Below are positions 1 to 12,300 of a DNA stretch of 64,000 nucleotides, piece by piece (positions within the stretch are counted from its first letter, which is position 1; each line of letters begins with the position of its first letter). Origin of the DNA: Paracentrotus lividus (lineage: Eukaryota > Echinodermata > Echinoidea > Camarodonta > Echinidae); contig CALNVZ010000174.1 of assembly GCA_940671915.1 (NCBI GenBank), positions 19,051,022 to 19,115,021 on the forward strand. Reading direction: 5' to 3'. The notes beneath the pieces were generated by a model. The model was not told the DNA's origin and searched no databases. It worked only from the letters and a program-made list of their open reading frames with translations. The translations under genes and the position numbers were made by a program.

Positions 1-1268
1 TAAAGTTTATTATTGGTCATGTGACTATTTCTCACAGACCTCATTCAAAGTCACGTGGAAAAACAAAGAAAAACAAAATAAATTTGCACAATAATGAAAT
101 TAATGGGCATCCATCATGATATAATATTTTTGTGGCTTTACATTTTGTTTTTAATGTTATGAAGGATATCTGAACAACTTTTTTTTACAAACGTTTAACT
201 TAAGTTGATGAAATTATATAAAGGTTGCAAACTTGCATAAATTTGCATAATTTAAATAGTTTCAAAACATTACATTATTTTTTTCTTAAATTATAATGCT
301 TATTCTAGTAATTTCACATGATATTTATTGTGGGTGCGAAATTAGGCGGCCATTATGAGGGTATAAATTGGATAAAACCAGGGAGGAATGGATACATAAG
401 CTCAAAAATGGTCAATTTGGCGGCCATTTTGTTTATGCAAATTAGGTGGTGAAAACGTGAGAAATCGGCTTGGGAACCGGTCTTATCAGATTCAGCACAC
501 TTGAATTATGTGAAATAGCCTGGTTCCCAACTTTTACCTAAAAATGCTTCTAAAAGCTTATAGAGGCCTCTTTTTTGAAAATGGCTCTAGACTATTTGCT
601 ATTGGTTTTGTACACAAATTGACAAAAATCTCAAATTTTGGTTTGACCTTTGGCCACGAAAATTCAAGTAACTCTCTCGTGGAATGTCTGATTTCAATGA
701 ACTTTTACTTGGTGTCAAAAGATCCATAAGAATGCAAAAAAAAGATACATGAAACAACATAACTGAAGACGTGGCGGTTTTGATTGAGCAACACAATTTG
801 TTTAGGGGTGCCCTCACAGACCCTACCAGTAATTAAAGGGTTAAAACTATAATTCCCCTTTTTCAGTACTTTCTTCACCGCTATTTGCAATTTTGACACT
901 GCCATTGGATTTATCAGGCTGATAAACATATAAATAGACACCAGATTCATATTTATAGCTCTTTTAAATGTTGAAAAATGATGACTCCGCATTTTTTGGC
1001 CACGCCCCCTTAAAATCGTTTTTTGGCCTGCACTGCCTCAATTTTTACCCGATTTTCTTAAAATTGGTGGCATATCGATCAGGGCAACGAGCTGCTTAAA
1101 ATAAGATAGGCCAAACTTGGTTCTGTAACATGACCCATTTATAGCCCTCCTCTATTTTCATCTAAACTTTGTTTGTCAATCTACATTTATATCAGACCCC
1201 TGTTAATATGAAGCTACAATGTATGTCTTATTTTGCTGACAATAAATCGATGCTTCAAGCATGTTTCA
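1..1268. other. Left-edge AT-rich stretch, presumed intron of the aldo-keto reductase
   Basis: No exon could be supported here. The reductase exon ending at 1673 has a splice donor directed to lower coordinates and nothing in 1-1268 resembles the next exon of the family, so this is probably intron. A short phrase containing GGCGGCCATT occurs twice, near 343 and 418. The short open frames show no coding character. Confidence 0.5.
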
Positions 1269-1275
1269 ACTCACC

Positions 1276-1666
1276 CAGAGCTACCAAGTCTCACGCATTT
1301 TGCGGGAGAATCACGCATTTCGGGTCCTTCTCACGATCTCACGCAGAACACCCCATTTCTCACGCAAAATGAGAAAAAGTAGCATTATTATAGATTTTTT
1401 AAAAACCATTTTGGAGCCTCAAAACTGGCCTGAATATCAACGGTTTTGTCATGCAAAATCAATCCCTGCAATGTTTTCATGCAGGCAATCGTTATATGCA
1501 AGATAGCTTACTACGTGAAACATGTGTAGCGTGCGCGCGCGCCTTCTTTGTGTACGAATTACTACTGCGCGCGGGCACATGTGGTAACGCGCGCCGCGAG
1601 CGAACTGCTTTCAAACACGATGTGAATGATCTCACGCAAATTTTTTGTTTGAACTTGGCATCTCTG
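1276..1666. mobile_element. 391-bp hAT-like MITE, copy 1, at the reductase exon boundary
   Basis: The ends are inverted repeats: CAGAGCTACCAAG on the left and CTTGGCATCTCTG on the right. It is flanked by the direct repeat ACTCACC at 1269-1275 and 1667-1673. The interior has several TCTCACGCA-type phrases and a CpG-rich, alternating GC core near 1530-1605. A second copy lies inverted at 7241-7629. CAGAG termini resemble hAT elements, but the target duplication is 7 bp rather than 8. No transposase frame is present, so it is non-autonomous. Confidence 0.8.
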
Positions 1667-1672
1667 ACTCAC

Positions 1673-4557
1673 CTAATTTACTTGTGATATAGATGTCAGA
1701 CCTTGTAAGTCCATATTTTGGAAGGAGTTCCTTTAAAGCCAAACCAATATCTTCTTCATTCTTGTATACTGTAGCTGTATCTAAAAATACGGAAGGAAAC
1801 AAAAAAGTTAAATAAACATTTCCTTCTTTTCCAGTGTGGCAAATGTCTGATATTTTCATTAAAAACATGAATAAGTCCCCATGATGACTACACTAGGATT
1901 GCTAATACTTAACACCCCCCCCCCCCACCCTGCCCTTAAAAATACAATTGATTTCAAACACAGTAGGAAGTGGATGGGAATAAGGAGAACAGGGAATAAG
2001 TAACAAATGTCTATACGTGTGTCCCAGAAAGAACTATCCTCAACTATTTTTTGACACCAAAAAGTCCAAAATTGATGTATGCTTCAATAAGCATGAATGC
2101 CCACTTTTGTGACGGACACAAAAAAAGGGGCTGCGCAGGAATTTGCTATTCATTTACCACCTGCTTATGGGCAGCCAAAAGGGCCAATTTTTATAATGAC
2201 ATGAATCAGCTGGCAAAGAAAAAAGAAACTAAGATACAAAACAAAAAGGTTAACCATCACATTTTTGCATTTTTGCATAATATTGATGTCTATTTCTGAA
2301 TTTTGGTATATTTATGTCTCAATATTAGCTGATTTATTCTATCATTGCTATTGGCCCTTTTGGCTGCCCATATGTGACTCAAAATCAGACACAAGTCGCC
2401 AGAAAAGAGTCAAAACTTCCAACAAAACTCTCAATTTTCAAAGGCTTACCCCTAATCATTTCTACTCATCTTTTTTTACAGAGCATACAAGAAACATTGA
2501 AAATTCAGAAAAAAAAATCAAACAAATATTTCTTCTTCTTCTTCTTCCTTGTAAGCGACCGCAATCAACCAGCTGATTATTATGTCACTGTGAGGGAGGT
2601 TGGTGTTGCATGTAGCAGCAATACGTTGTAGACCTCTATTCAATTCTTTATTTACATGTAGAAATTAGTTGCTTCACTTTACTTGTTGCAGTCAGATAAA
2701 CAAATAATAGAAATAAATAAATAAAACAAAGTTTGAATGTTTGGTTATTCCTGCATCGAGACCCTTGACACAAAAGTGTCGATGGTTTTGGCCTCGATAA
2801 CCTCCTGAGGGAGTCCGTTCCACTGCTTTATGGTACGTGGTAGGAAGGAGTTCTGATGATATTGGGTTCGGCACTGTGGAATAACAAACTGCTGGTCATG
2901 GCTTCTTCTTTGGCGGGAGGGGAGTGGTTTCAGTTGTGATCTGATACTGTCTACACTAGCAAGGTTATGGTGGATCTTGAAGAGCATTTCCCCCCAAATA
3001 AGACAATTTTTACTATTTCGCCGATTTCCTCGACACTGTGCTGAATTTGTTTGGCGACTTGTGTCTGATTTCGATGTGATGCATCACATATGCAGGTGAT
3101 AAATGAAAAGCAAATTCCTGCGCCGCCTAGTTTTTGTGTCCGTCACAAAAGTGGGCGTTGCTAATTGAAACATGCATCATTTTTGGACTTTTTGGTGTCA
3201 AAAATAGTTGAGGATATGAGTTTTATCTTCATAAAAATCTTCCCCCCCCCCCCAAGAACCCTAGTTCTCTCTGGGACACACTGTAGTAGAAGGGAACAAA
3301 AAAAAATCCCTTTAAACTTTAATAAATTTCATCACTGCATCCAGGAGCTTAGTTTCAGTGGCGGCTTAGACAAGTCACAAGCACTGTCCCACAATCAAAT
3401 GGGATTTAATCTTACCAATAAGACGATATCCATGCTTTAGAGCTACATCAAGACACTTGTAGACTGTATCTGCCCCTTTCATACAGAAAGTTCCAACTGT
3501 GAAGTAAAATTCAAAATATTAACATTTATTCTGTTCAAACTCTGTAAATGTGTGACCAAAGAGGATGCAAGGCAAACTCTTTGTAATTATTAAAGGGGAA
3601 GTTCACCCTGGAATTTTATTGGTCTTAAAAAATGACGAAAAATAAAAGAAAAATATGAGTGAAGGTTTGGAGAAAATCGACCAATAAATTATGAAGTTAT
3701 GAATATTCAAAGCTTTGATTATGTGACGTCACATGCGAGCAGATCTCCTATGTGTTATGTAGTGTAAATTCCATAAAATGTCATTTTTTTTCAAAAGAAA
3801 TTAATTATGTCACCTGTGCGGTCGATATACCATCAAACATATGTTCATATACATGACTAGAAAGTCTATATCAAATTGACCCATTCCTTTATCAAGAACC
3901 ATGACAAAAAGACAAATTTATGGAATTTACATACACAACCAATGGGAGAGCTGCTCGCACGTGACGTCACACAATCAAAACTTTAAATACTCATAACTTC
4001 ACTACATTTTGGTCGATTTTCTTCAAACTTTCACTAATATTTTTATTTTATTATTCTTCATTTTTCAAGACCAATAAAATTCCAGGGTGAACTTCCCCTT
4101 TAAATATTGAAAACTTTAAATTCTAACCTTGGATCTTACAGTTTAATAGTCTAGAATCTACTTAGATCTATATTATCCAGTGTAACTTTAGTTTTAGTCC
4201 CCTTTTAGTCTTAATAAGATCATTGAAAAGTGGGAAATACAGTGAATTTATCACCAAGTTTTTGCAGTTGAGAGCTAACTTAGAATCTACGTAATAAGAT
4301 TAAGGCAAGATTAAAGTACTGAGGCAGGACTTAATTTCTTCATGAATATAGAACACTTTACAACATTTGCAATATCAAAAGTAGATTCTATCCTTTCTTT
4401 CCTAAACACTTTTTAAAAACAATCGCACACAGACAGACACAGTGAATTTGTTGGAATATTTGTAAAGACAAAAAAGCAGAATTCATTGTCAGAAAATGAA
4501 TTGAAGGAATCCGGAATTACACTCACGTCCAAACAGAGGTACTGGTAGATGAGCCAT
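1673..4557 (-). CDS. Aldo-keto reductase family member, 5' three coding exons (partial)
   Basis: Coding exons in transcription order are 4557-4527 (31 nt), 3496-3416 (81 nt) and 1780-1673 (108 nt). They join in phase to 73 residues plus one base and the gene continues beyond the left edge. The product would be a cytosolic (beta/alpha)8-barrel NAD(P)H-dependent carbonyl reductase. The start ATG at 4557 gives MAHLPVPLFGLGTF, the usual first strand of the family. Catalytic Asp38 lies in RLIDTA, Tyr43 in ATVYKNEEDIG and Lys72 in YITSKL; the fourth tetrad residue (His) would be in the missing part. Donors are GTGAGT, GTAAG and GTGAGT. The short loop after strand 1 suggests a prokaryote-like or AKR5-like subgroup, which is inference; the substrate cannot be told. 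Introns 1 and 2 are loaded with transposons. Confidence 0.88.
2016..3283. mobile_element. Tc1/mariner-like inverted-repeat element in reductase intron 2
   Basis: The ends read CGTGTGTCCCAGAAAGAACT and, on the other strand, CAGTGTGTCCCAGAGAGAAC, and both are flanked by TA (2014-2015 and 3284-3285). The arms match imperfectly for over 100 bases (about 2016-2150 against 3090-3283), sharing phrases such as TTTTTGGTGTC and CACTTTTGTGACGG. A second inverted pair lies inside (around 2162-2186 and 2352-2372). A LINE 3' fragment occupies about 2690-2990 within it. No transposase frame is visible. Confidence 0.72.
2690..2990 (-). mobile_element. 3' fragment of a non-LTR retrotransposon reverse transcriptase
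   Basis: The minus-strand frame 2987-2745 ends in residues typical of the last segment of many CR1/Jockey-like reverse transcriptases: a run containing NSFLPRTIKQWNGLPQEVIE. Beyond its stop there is an A/T-rich tail with AAATAAAT-type repeats on the plus strand. It is a short 5'-truncated copy nested in the mariner-like element, not a gene. Confidence 0.72.
3594..4099. mobile_element. MITE with TTAA target sites, copy 1
   Basis: The ends are long inverted repeats: AGGGGAAGTTCACCCTGG at 3594 and its complement at 4099, continuing through ATTTTATTGGTCTT. TTAA flanks both ends (3590-3593 and 4100-4103). The interior halves are also imperfectly complementary, with GTGACGTCACATGCGAGCAG matching the other arm, so the whole could fold into a hairpin. 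TTAA duplication is the piggyBac pattern. It lies in reductase intron 1. Confidence 0.82.
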
Positions 4558-6358
4558 ATTCAGCCTTTAATTCATGATAATCTGTCAATGCAGTTAATTC
4601 AGTCAAAAATATGCGTCGGCCGAGCGCTAACCTGTTGTGATGATTGCTGCGCCTTCCGTCGATCCCGATCCCTCGATCACAGGTATTCGGGAAAGTTCCT
4701 GGGGTCACACACGCCTAATTACCGACAGAGAGCAAAAAATATTCATTCGACCCATCCCTTTTGAAAAATTTTAAACTTTGAACAGCTGATAGACAAAAAT
4801 GTGTGCATATGATTCACATTTAAGAATGGTTATCGGAAGGGCAATCATTAAGCTTCGTATGCTAAAACTGGGAAGAAATTAATGTTAAGGCTTGGCACTA
4901 TATTAGAAGCGCAAGGTTTGATATCAAATTCTTAGTTTTGACTGCCAATTGAGTTAGTTTCGGCATGAGGGGGCGCTATATCGATTTATTTTTAAAATGA
5001 GCCGGTAAACAGCTAGTTTCTTGGCTAAATTAGAAAGGAGGAATAATTTGTCTATCCGTTCCACATGACCAATCACCGAGTGAATTTAAGGCTGATTTTA
5101 TATAATTTTATCAAACCTCAAAATTAACACAAAGTCTCAATGAGATGATAATTACAGGTGTGGCGCCCTGGGCCCGTATTCCATAAACTATACTTAAGCA
5201 ATATGTATTTTTCTAAGATTTTGTCCAAGAAAAAAAAATTCTTAGCCTTTATACCAAACATGTTAAGCACTTTGTCTGAGGTCAGAAAGCATCAAGCAGA
5301 AGTCTGAATTTTATTAATATCGTCATTTTTAATTTTTGTGGTCTCAAATGAGCTTGCCATATAATCAACATTAAAGTTAAAGGCCCTCGCAAGTCGGAGA
5401 TCGTGGGGAATGCGCATTTTTCTTGAGCTCCATTGACTCATACACAATCTACAGTGAGGCTTACGCAAGGGTCGGCCTACTGGGGATTAACATTCGGACA
5501 GCACGAACATGACGAAGTTTACCAAATTCAGTCAGTCAATAGGATCAGTATAGCTTCGGATTAGTTTATAGACTCTCAACGGGTCTCTTCGTATTAATTC
5601 AAAGAGAGGACTTGTATAATACTCCATATATTTCAAAAACAAAACATAGGTTAGATTTACTTCGGACTTCTGGTTAGGTATAGTCTAGCCATGAAGGATT
5701 AACCGGATTAGCTCCAGACGGGTTGGCGCTGAAGATTACGCAACACGCCTCAGGCTCTGATTGGAATGTTATCATTTCACCCGAGATAAGGTGATCGAAT
5801 TCCCCATGTTTTATCAATTATATGTCCCTTTAAGCCACTAGGTAGTAGGCTTAAAGTTAGGATAAAATTCTCATTTGTTTTGTGCGATTTGAAGGCGCAA
5901 GTCCATTTAAGACTTTTGACTTAGCAAAAATCTAAGAATTTATGCTTCACTACCAAAAATGGGCTTGGACAGAATTCTTAGTAAGGCATATTTATAGAAT
6001 ACGCATTTTAAAGATAAGCAAAAATGCTTAAATTTCATGCTTTTATGGAATATGGGCCCTGGGTACTCGGTACGGTGGAGTCGCGTCGATCGAGCGCACG
6101 GTTTCTGTTGGGGTTGATCTTAGCTGGTCTTTCCCGGGGAAATGTTCATGAAAGATACCGTACCAAGCAGCGCATCGCGTGAGGGTCGCATAACCGTACA
6201 AGTCACATGCGATATGCATGTACTTTGTTTACAGTATATGTTACATAAATTATGTGTACGTGTGAACTGAGAGTGAACTGGATGGTGTCAAGAAAATAGA
6301 CAAAGTCTAACCAAATATCCTGTTTCATTAGCAGCTTGTGCTACATGAAAGGTGAAAG
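4558..6358. promoter_or_regulatory. Divergent intergenic region between the reductase and symplekin
   Basis: This 1.8-kb stretch separates two genes transcribed away from each other. CpG-rich patches lie next to each gene (about 4610-4700 and 6060-6200) in otherwise AT-rich DNA and are the likely promoters; no TATA box stands out. The middle is taken up by an inverted-repeat element (5170-6059). A TTTCATTAG acceptor-like site at about 6325-6333, shortly before the symplekin ATG, leaves open a 5' untranslated exon. Promoter assignment is inference from position and base composition. Confidence 0.45.
5170..6059. mobile_element. About 890-bp inverted-repeat element between the divergent genes
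   Basis: The left end reads GGGCCCGTATTCCATAAAC and the right end TTTATGGAATATGGGCCC, with subterminal arms also complementary (AATTCTTAG-type phrases near 5229 and 5972). No transposase frame and no clear target duplication were found. The non-palindromic core is about 600 bases and unrecognised. Confidence 0.62.
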
Positions 6359-9300
6359 ATGAGTGCTGGAAGTAGCAGATTATCTGTAGCCTCGCAGTTT
6401 TTCATGGAGGATGATGGCGGCGAAGGGCAAAGCATTTCTGATCGGGTGAATATAATACCTTCTTCACTCACTCAGTCACTGTTCTTGAATTTTTATTTGA
6501 AAGTGAAACTCTTTATTAAACTTAATTTTATTAGTGACTGATAGTGTAATAGTTTTCAGTTTCAGTTTAATAGTCATGCCTTATGGTGTTAAAAATTGTA
6601 AGTTGATCTATAGCCTTATAGGAAATAAAACTTGCTGAAAATTATTCGGCTTAATTAATTCGGCTATGTTATTTGTCTCCTCTCTGCTCGCTCACTGTTT
6701 TCGTTCTTGCAGAATTGGTTGCATGAATTAGTCAACGTTTTAGCAATTTTGAAAGTGGTACCAAACGAAAGGGCATAGATCTATCTCATCTATAACAGTA
6801 TGACATTCTAATAACGTATAAGTGTTTATACAACCAACTGCAATTAAAGTTGAACAATATCTGAGAATTTCACCATTCCCGCCCCCCCCCCCCCCGCTTA
6901 CAAAATGAATGTTGTCCTCCAGAGAAATTTAGATCTACATTGCACAGGTCACTAATTTATTGCTCTGTCCAGATTATTTTTTATGTTTTGACCAACAATT
7001 TAGTTGCAACTATATATTTAGAAAAAGAGGAGTGTCTAAGCTTCAATAAGCTTGTGGGAGTGGTGTGGTCGAGTGGATAAGTCGGCGGACTTATGATAAC
7101 AAGGTACGCGGTTCGAATCCCGTCCATACCACTAGCATCCTTCGGCAAGGTGTCAACCTGCAAATTTGCAATACTTGACCCAAGTGAGGTGAATGGGTAC
7201 CGGTAGGAAGCAATTCCTTCAATGCTGTGAGCGCCTTTCGCAGAGATGCCAAGTTCAAAAAAAAAATTTGCGTGAGATCATTCACATCTTGTTTGAAAGC
7301 AGTGCGCACGCGGCGCACGTTACCAAATGTGTGCGCGCGCAGTGGTAATTTGTACACAAAGGAGGCGCGCGCGCACGCTACACATGTTTCATGTAGTAAG
7401 CTTTCTTGCATATAACGATCGCCTGCTTGAAAACATCGCACTCGCAGTGATATTGATGCGCGGCAAAACTGCCGATATTTAGGTTCTGAGACTCCAAAAT
7501 GGAAAAAAAATCTATAATAATGCTACTTTTTCTCATTTTGCGTGAGAAATGGGGTGTTCTGCGTGAGATCGTGAGACGGACCCGAAATGCGTGATTCTCA
7601 CGCAAGATGCGTGAGACTTGGTAGCTCTGCTTTCGGTGTAGCCCAGCCGGGTAATATTTAGTTAACACTATAAGCGCTTAGAAACACTAAGGTGGATATC
7701 GTATTCAGCGCTATATAAATGCAACTATTATTATTAATAATAATTTCACTCATAGGACAATATTAATTTAGTAGTAAGCCTATTGACCTCATAGTCTCGG
7801 GAGGGGGGTCACTTAAAGGCAAAAGTGTTACTCATGCACGTCCACACACCCTGAAAATGGACCCTTCTCATTGCACCCGTATTCGACATCAGAATGGAAA
7901 AAAATATCCTAAATGGCGTAAACACTTTCAAATTTAATGCCTTAAACAGAAATTTGAGCTGAAAACACCTCTGTATTGATGAAAATGGCTACTGAAGTTG
8001 AAAACAATGATGCCGGGAGGCTGAAAACAGACCCTTTTCAACTCTTTTTGGGGACACACATGCGTAGCACATAAAGGGTGAGCGAGCACCAGTGGTGTCC
8101 TGCTCAGTGGGCTAAGTATGGGGACTTCATAACCCACAATACGCTGAATGTTTTGAGCTGCAGCGGAAGGATATTGTTTCAAAAGAGTCTGAAAACGGGT
8201 TTCTAAATCAGGATATAATAGTTAAGCAAGCAACTGACTTGTAAATTTCAAGGAATTCCATACTGACCTATATGTTTATAATCATGTTGGCAAAAAGAGT
8301 TATTTTTAAAAATTACGATTTTAATTCTTGTTCAATGTTCCTGCATCCCTTTACATGTAACTGAGCACGCTCGATTTGTGAACAAAACACCATGCACAGA
8401 TCTATATCTTATAATCACAACAAATCTGCTAGTTACTGTAATTCAAAGCCATGTTTTATTCCCAATTTGTAACTTTAAGTCTCTGATTATTTAAAAGAAA
8501 GATGTCTAAACTAACTTGAAGCAGTACATCCTACATATTTTGAGCACTAAAGTATAAGGACAATATCACAAGTCAGGTTTTGTTTTTTACATAACATATA
8601 TGCGAATACAAAGAAATTAAAGGTTATTTTAATTTGTAACTATAACAATAAGTAGACAAGTAATCTTTTTTGTTTGATATTCTGCAGCATTACAGTCTAC
8701 TTACAATAAGGTAATCATGTTACCTTTTGTTTGAAGAAACTAGACATTATAATTTTGACCTCTATATCCTCCCATACAGGTAGTAGATTTGTTACAACAC
8801 ACCCACTCTTTACCCAAGGATTCTCAGAAGATCACCAACTTGAGCAATGTCCAGGAACTCATTATCAACAGGGATCCATCTCTACTGGACAATTTCCTTG
8901 ATGTAAGTGTGATATCATACACATAAATCATGTACATAGTTCTTACCACAGCATTGTGCAGGGTGTCCCAGATAAAGCAGAACCTAAATTGTCAGTCGTT
9001 TGGGAGCTGTTTTTTATGGTAATCTCTAACTGGGGGTCTTTAAGTATGGGTAACAAAAGAAAATGAATGTACAGACATACGCCCACCTGGCTCAAGATTG
9101 CATAGCCCATTGGATGTCCCCAAATATGGCCGGAATTTTTTCAGTGCTCTGAAGTCTGATAGGTTTGAGTGATATTTTCCTACATTTTTTTTTCCATCTC
9201 TGTGTAGGAAGTTCTTCAGTTCCAGTTTGATGAGTCGGTGGAAGTGAGAAACTTTGTCCTCAACTTTGCAGAATGTGCATGGTAAGCAGCTTTAACTCCT

Positions 9301-12300
9301 TCTTTTTTTTTTAATTGGAAATCCATCTTAAAGGGAAAGTTAACCCTGGAATTTTATTGGTTTTAAAAAGTGCAGAAAAATTAAAGAAAAATATGGGTGA
9401 AAGTTTGAAGAAAATCGACCAAAAAATAGCGTTTATGAATATTCAAAGTTTTGTTTTCTTGACGTCACATGCGAGCAGCTCTCCCATTTGTTGTGTATGT
9501 AAATTCCATAGATTTGTCTTTTTTTATTGTTCTTGATAAATGAAGGAGTCAATTTGATAGAGGCGTGTATATGAACATATACTGTATAAGCCAATATTTT
9601 CGCGTCCAGATATTTTCGCGATTTTGGACTAGTTTGGGAAATTCGCGAGAGCAAAATTTCGCGATTTTGGTAATGATTTCATTGCTATAAATAGCCTTCT
9701 ACTGAAGTGGAAATTTTCGCGAAGACCAACTCGCGAAATTCGCGAAAATAAAGTCACCGCGAAAATAACCACTTATACAGTATCTAATGATATATCAACC
9801 ATACAGGTGAAATAATTAATAATCTTATGAAAAAATGACATTTTATGGAATTTACATTACATAACACAGAGCAGCTCGCATGTGACGTCACAGAATCAAA
9901 ACTTTAGATATTCATAACTTCGTTATTTTTTGTTCGATTTTCTTCAAACATTCACTCATATTTTTCTTTTATTTTCTGCATTTTTATAAACCAATTTAAA
10001 CCCAGGGTGAACTTTCCCTTTAACAGTTTGACTGATAATTTGTTTCCGCTAAGTATTCCCCATTTGTCTTCGTTGAACATCAGTATAACATTAATTGAAA
10101 GCTTACTGTTCCTACTGGTAGTCAATTAAACAATAGATTTTGTCCCCCTTAAAAACTTTACAAAGTTTTATCTTTGATAATCTTTAATGACATAGAAAGA
10201 AACATGTGTAATTCAAAAAATCTTATTCAATATTTGTGCATGTTGATTTATTGACTCTAAATGCAAGCTTCGTGTTCATCATTCATGTGGTTTGTATACT
10301 AGCAAAAACTTATTTCAGTGTTCAGACAATGTCATAATCATTTGTTGGTGTTTCTCTTCACTTTGCAGCAAAAAAGACAACCAGATCTTGTGCACAGTGT
10401 TGCCTCGTCTCCATATGATGCTAACAGAAGTGAATCAGCCTGCTGCTGTATTGAAGAAGGTCATTCTATGTACTTCACAACTCTTCAGAGTTACCATCAA
10501 AGTGAGTAGCAAAAAAGGCAGGATTTTAAATATGTAGTAGTTTTGTAGATAAAAGTATATAAGGACCTTCAAGTTAATACACAAATCAGAATGCTAAGTG
10601 TAAGCCCAAGTATGGTCTGGTCATAGTTAACATCATTTCTTGTATTAACTATCATTAATTATTGTAGTATTGTCCAAAAGTAGGTAGGATAAAAACAAAA
10701 TCTTGTGCTTTATTTTAGTGTTGTATATTCTGAAACTATTACTATTGAACATTTAGCATCAAAATGGTTCAGCAAATATCATGTTTTAAAGCTTTGGATT
10801 GATTCAGCACGAATCGATACCAAAACTTATAAACCTATTTGTTTCCTGCTAGATATATGCATTGAATATTTTTCCATATTTCCACAGTGGCTGGCTGGGG
10901 TAAAGGATATACGGGAGGAAATGGAAGCCGGCTGGGCAGCGTTGATGTTGATGAAAAAGAAGATCGTATCTGAAATGTTGGATGACGATAATGATGGGTA
11001 AGTCGTAGAAATTATCAAATCTATTGATATTTTCTTATAAAAAAAATGTTTGTCTAAACCGCATTTTGTATGTATTATTAATTATGATTTTTTTTTTTGT
11101 ATTCTACCTTAAAAAAACCCCACACTTTTCTTTGATTAAGAATTCTTTCTCAAGAAGCTAAAAGTTTCTTATGATTCTATAAACAGGGATGCCAGTTTCT
11201 GGCAATTGCCTGATTCAGGTCATGGCACCTGCAATTTCAGGCTTTTTCAGACTGTTTATTGTACAGCATGATTCAGGTTTCAATATGCTTGGGTTCTTTT
11301 TCAGGCCCTGTGGTTAAAACCAACTGGCATCCCAGTATACACTACTTTGAGTTTCTTTACTTAATCAGTTTTGTAAAATGGGTACTATTGAAGAGCTTTT
11401 AAAGGAAGAAAATACAGAATGCACATAGTATGTGATTGGTTGTTTTACATTATCTTTGAAAAGATTGCTTTGAATTGACATGATTAAAACTTTTTGTTTC
11501 AGAGTACGAACGTATGCCATCAAATTTGCGGAAATGGTGGTCGTCACACTGTCTGCCAGAACATTTGATTCAGTAGTGCCTAAGAGAGCAGAACATGACA
11601 TCACCCTAGATCAGGTTTGGAAATTTTTTACACAATGTTTGGCTTAAAAAGGGGAAGATGGTATTGATTGTGATATAAAGTCGTAGCTTTCCATCTCTTT
11701 ATCATCTCAGTATGATTACATTTGTCAATTAAAGCAAAATTTACATTTTATTTTGGGTACATAGAGCACTTACACTATTGACGGCTTGAGGTTACCATTA
11801 AAATGAAATAGTGTTGTAATTCATTAATTCTTCTTTTACATACTGGTACCCGACTGAAGCATCTCTTATCACCTGTTGAGCAGATAAGTTGTGTACCTTA
11901 TCATTCATAAGTATTGAAATAATTGGTTGTCTTAATGCCATTGGTCACCTAAAAAGACCTACTTTGTTGTCGGATGGGAATTACAAATTTCACTGTTGGG
12001 ATTACCTCGTTCAAATATGTGCTGTTAAACTATTTAAATGACAGCCACATAAAAGTTCAAGTTACAGCAATAATGTATTTATCTACATGTATTTTGCTAC
12101 GTCTTAAAGACAGGACTGCTCAAGAAATTATACTAAGTCACAAATTGCATACCCCCCCCCCCAGCAATCCAAATTGTTTATAAAGCAAAACCCTGATTTA
12201 TGATGTGTAAGATTAGGAATATTAGTGAAACATTGAATATATGTATATAATTATGAATTCTATGTATTTATTCTCTGCCATCAGATGCCAGATGGTAATT

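Noticed and set aside
7060..7132. tRNA gene on the plus strand
   Set aside because: A and B boxes and acceptor ends fit, but the anticodon stem does not pair, and the segment continues into a SINE body with a microsatellite tail.
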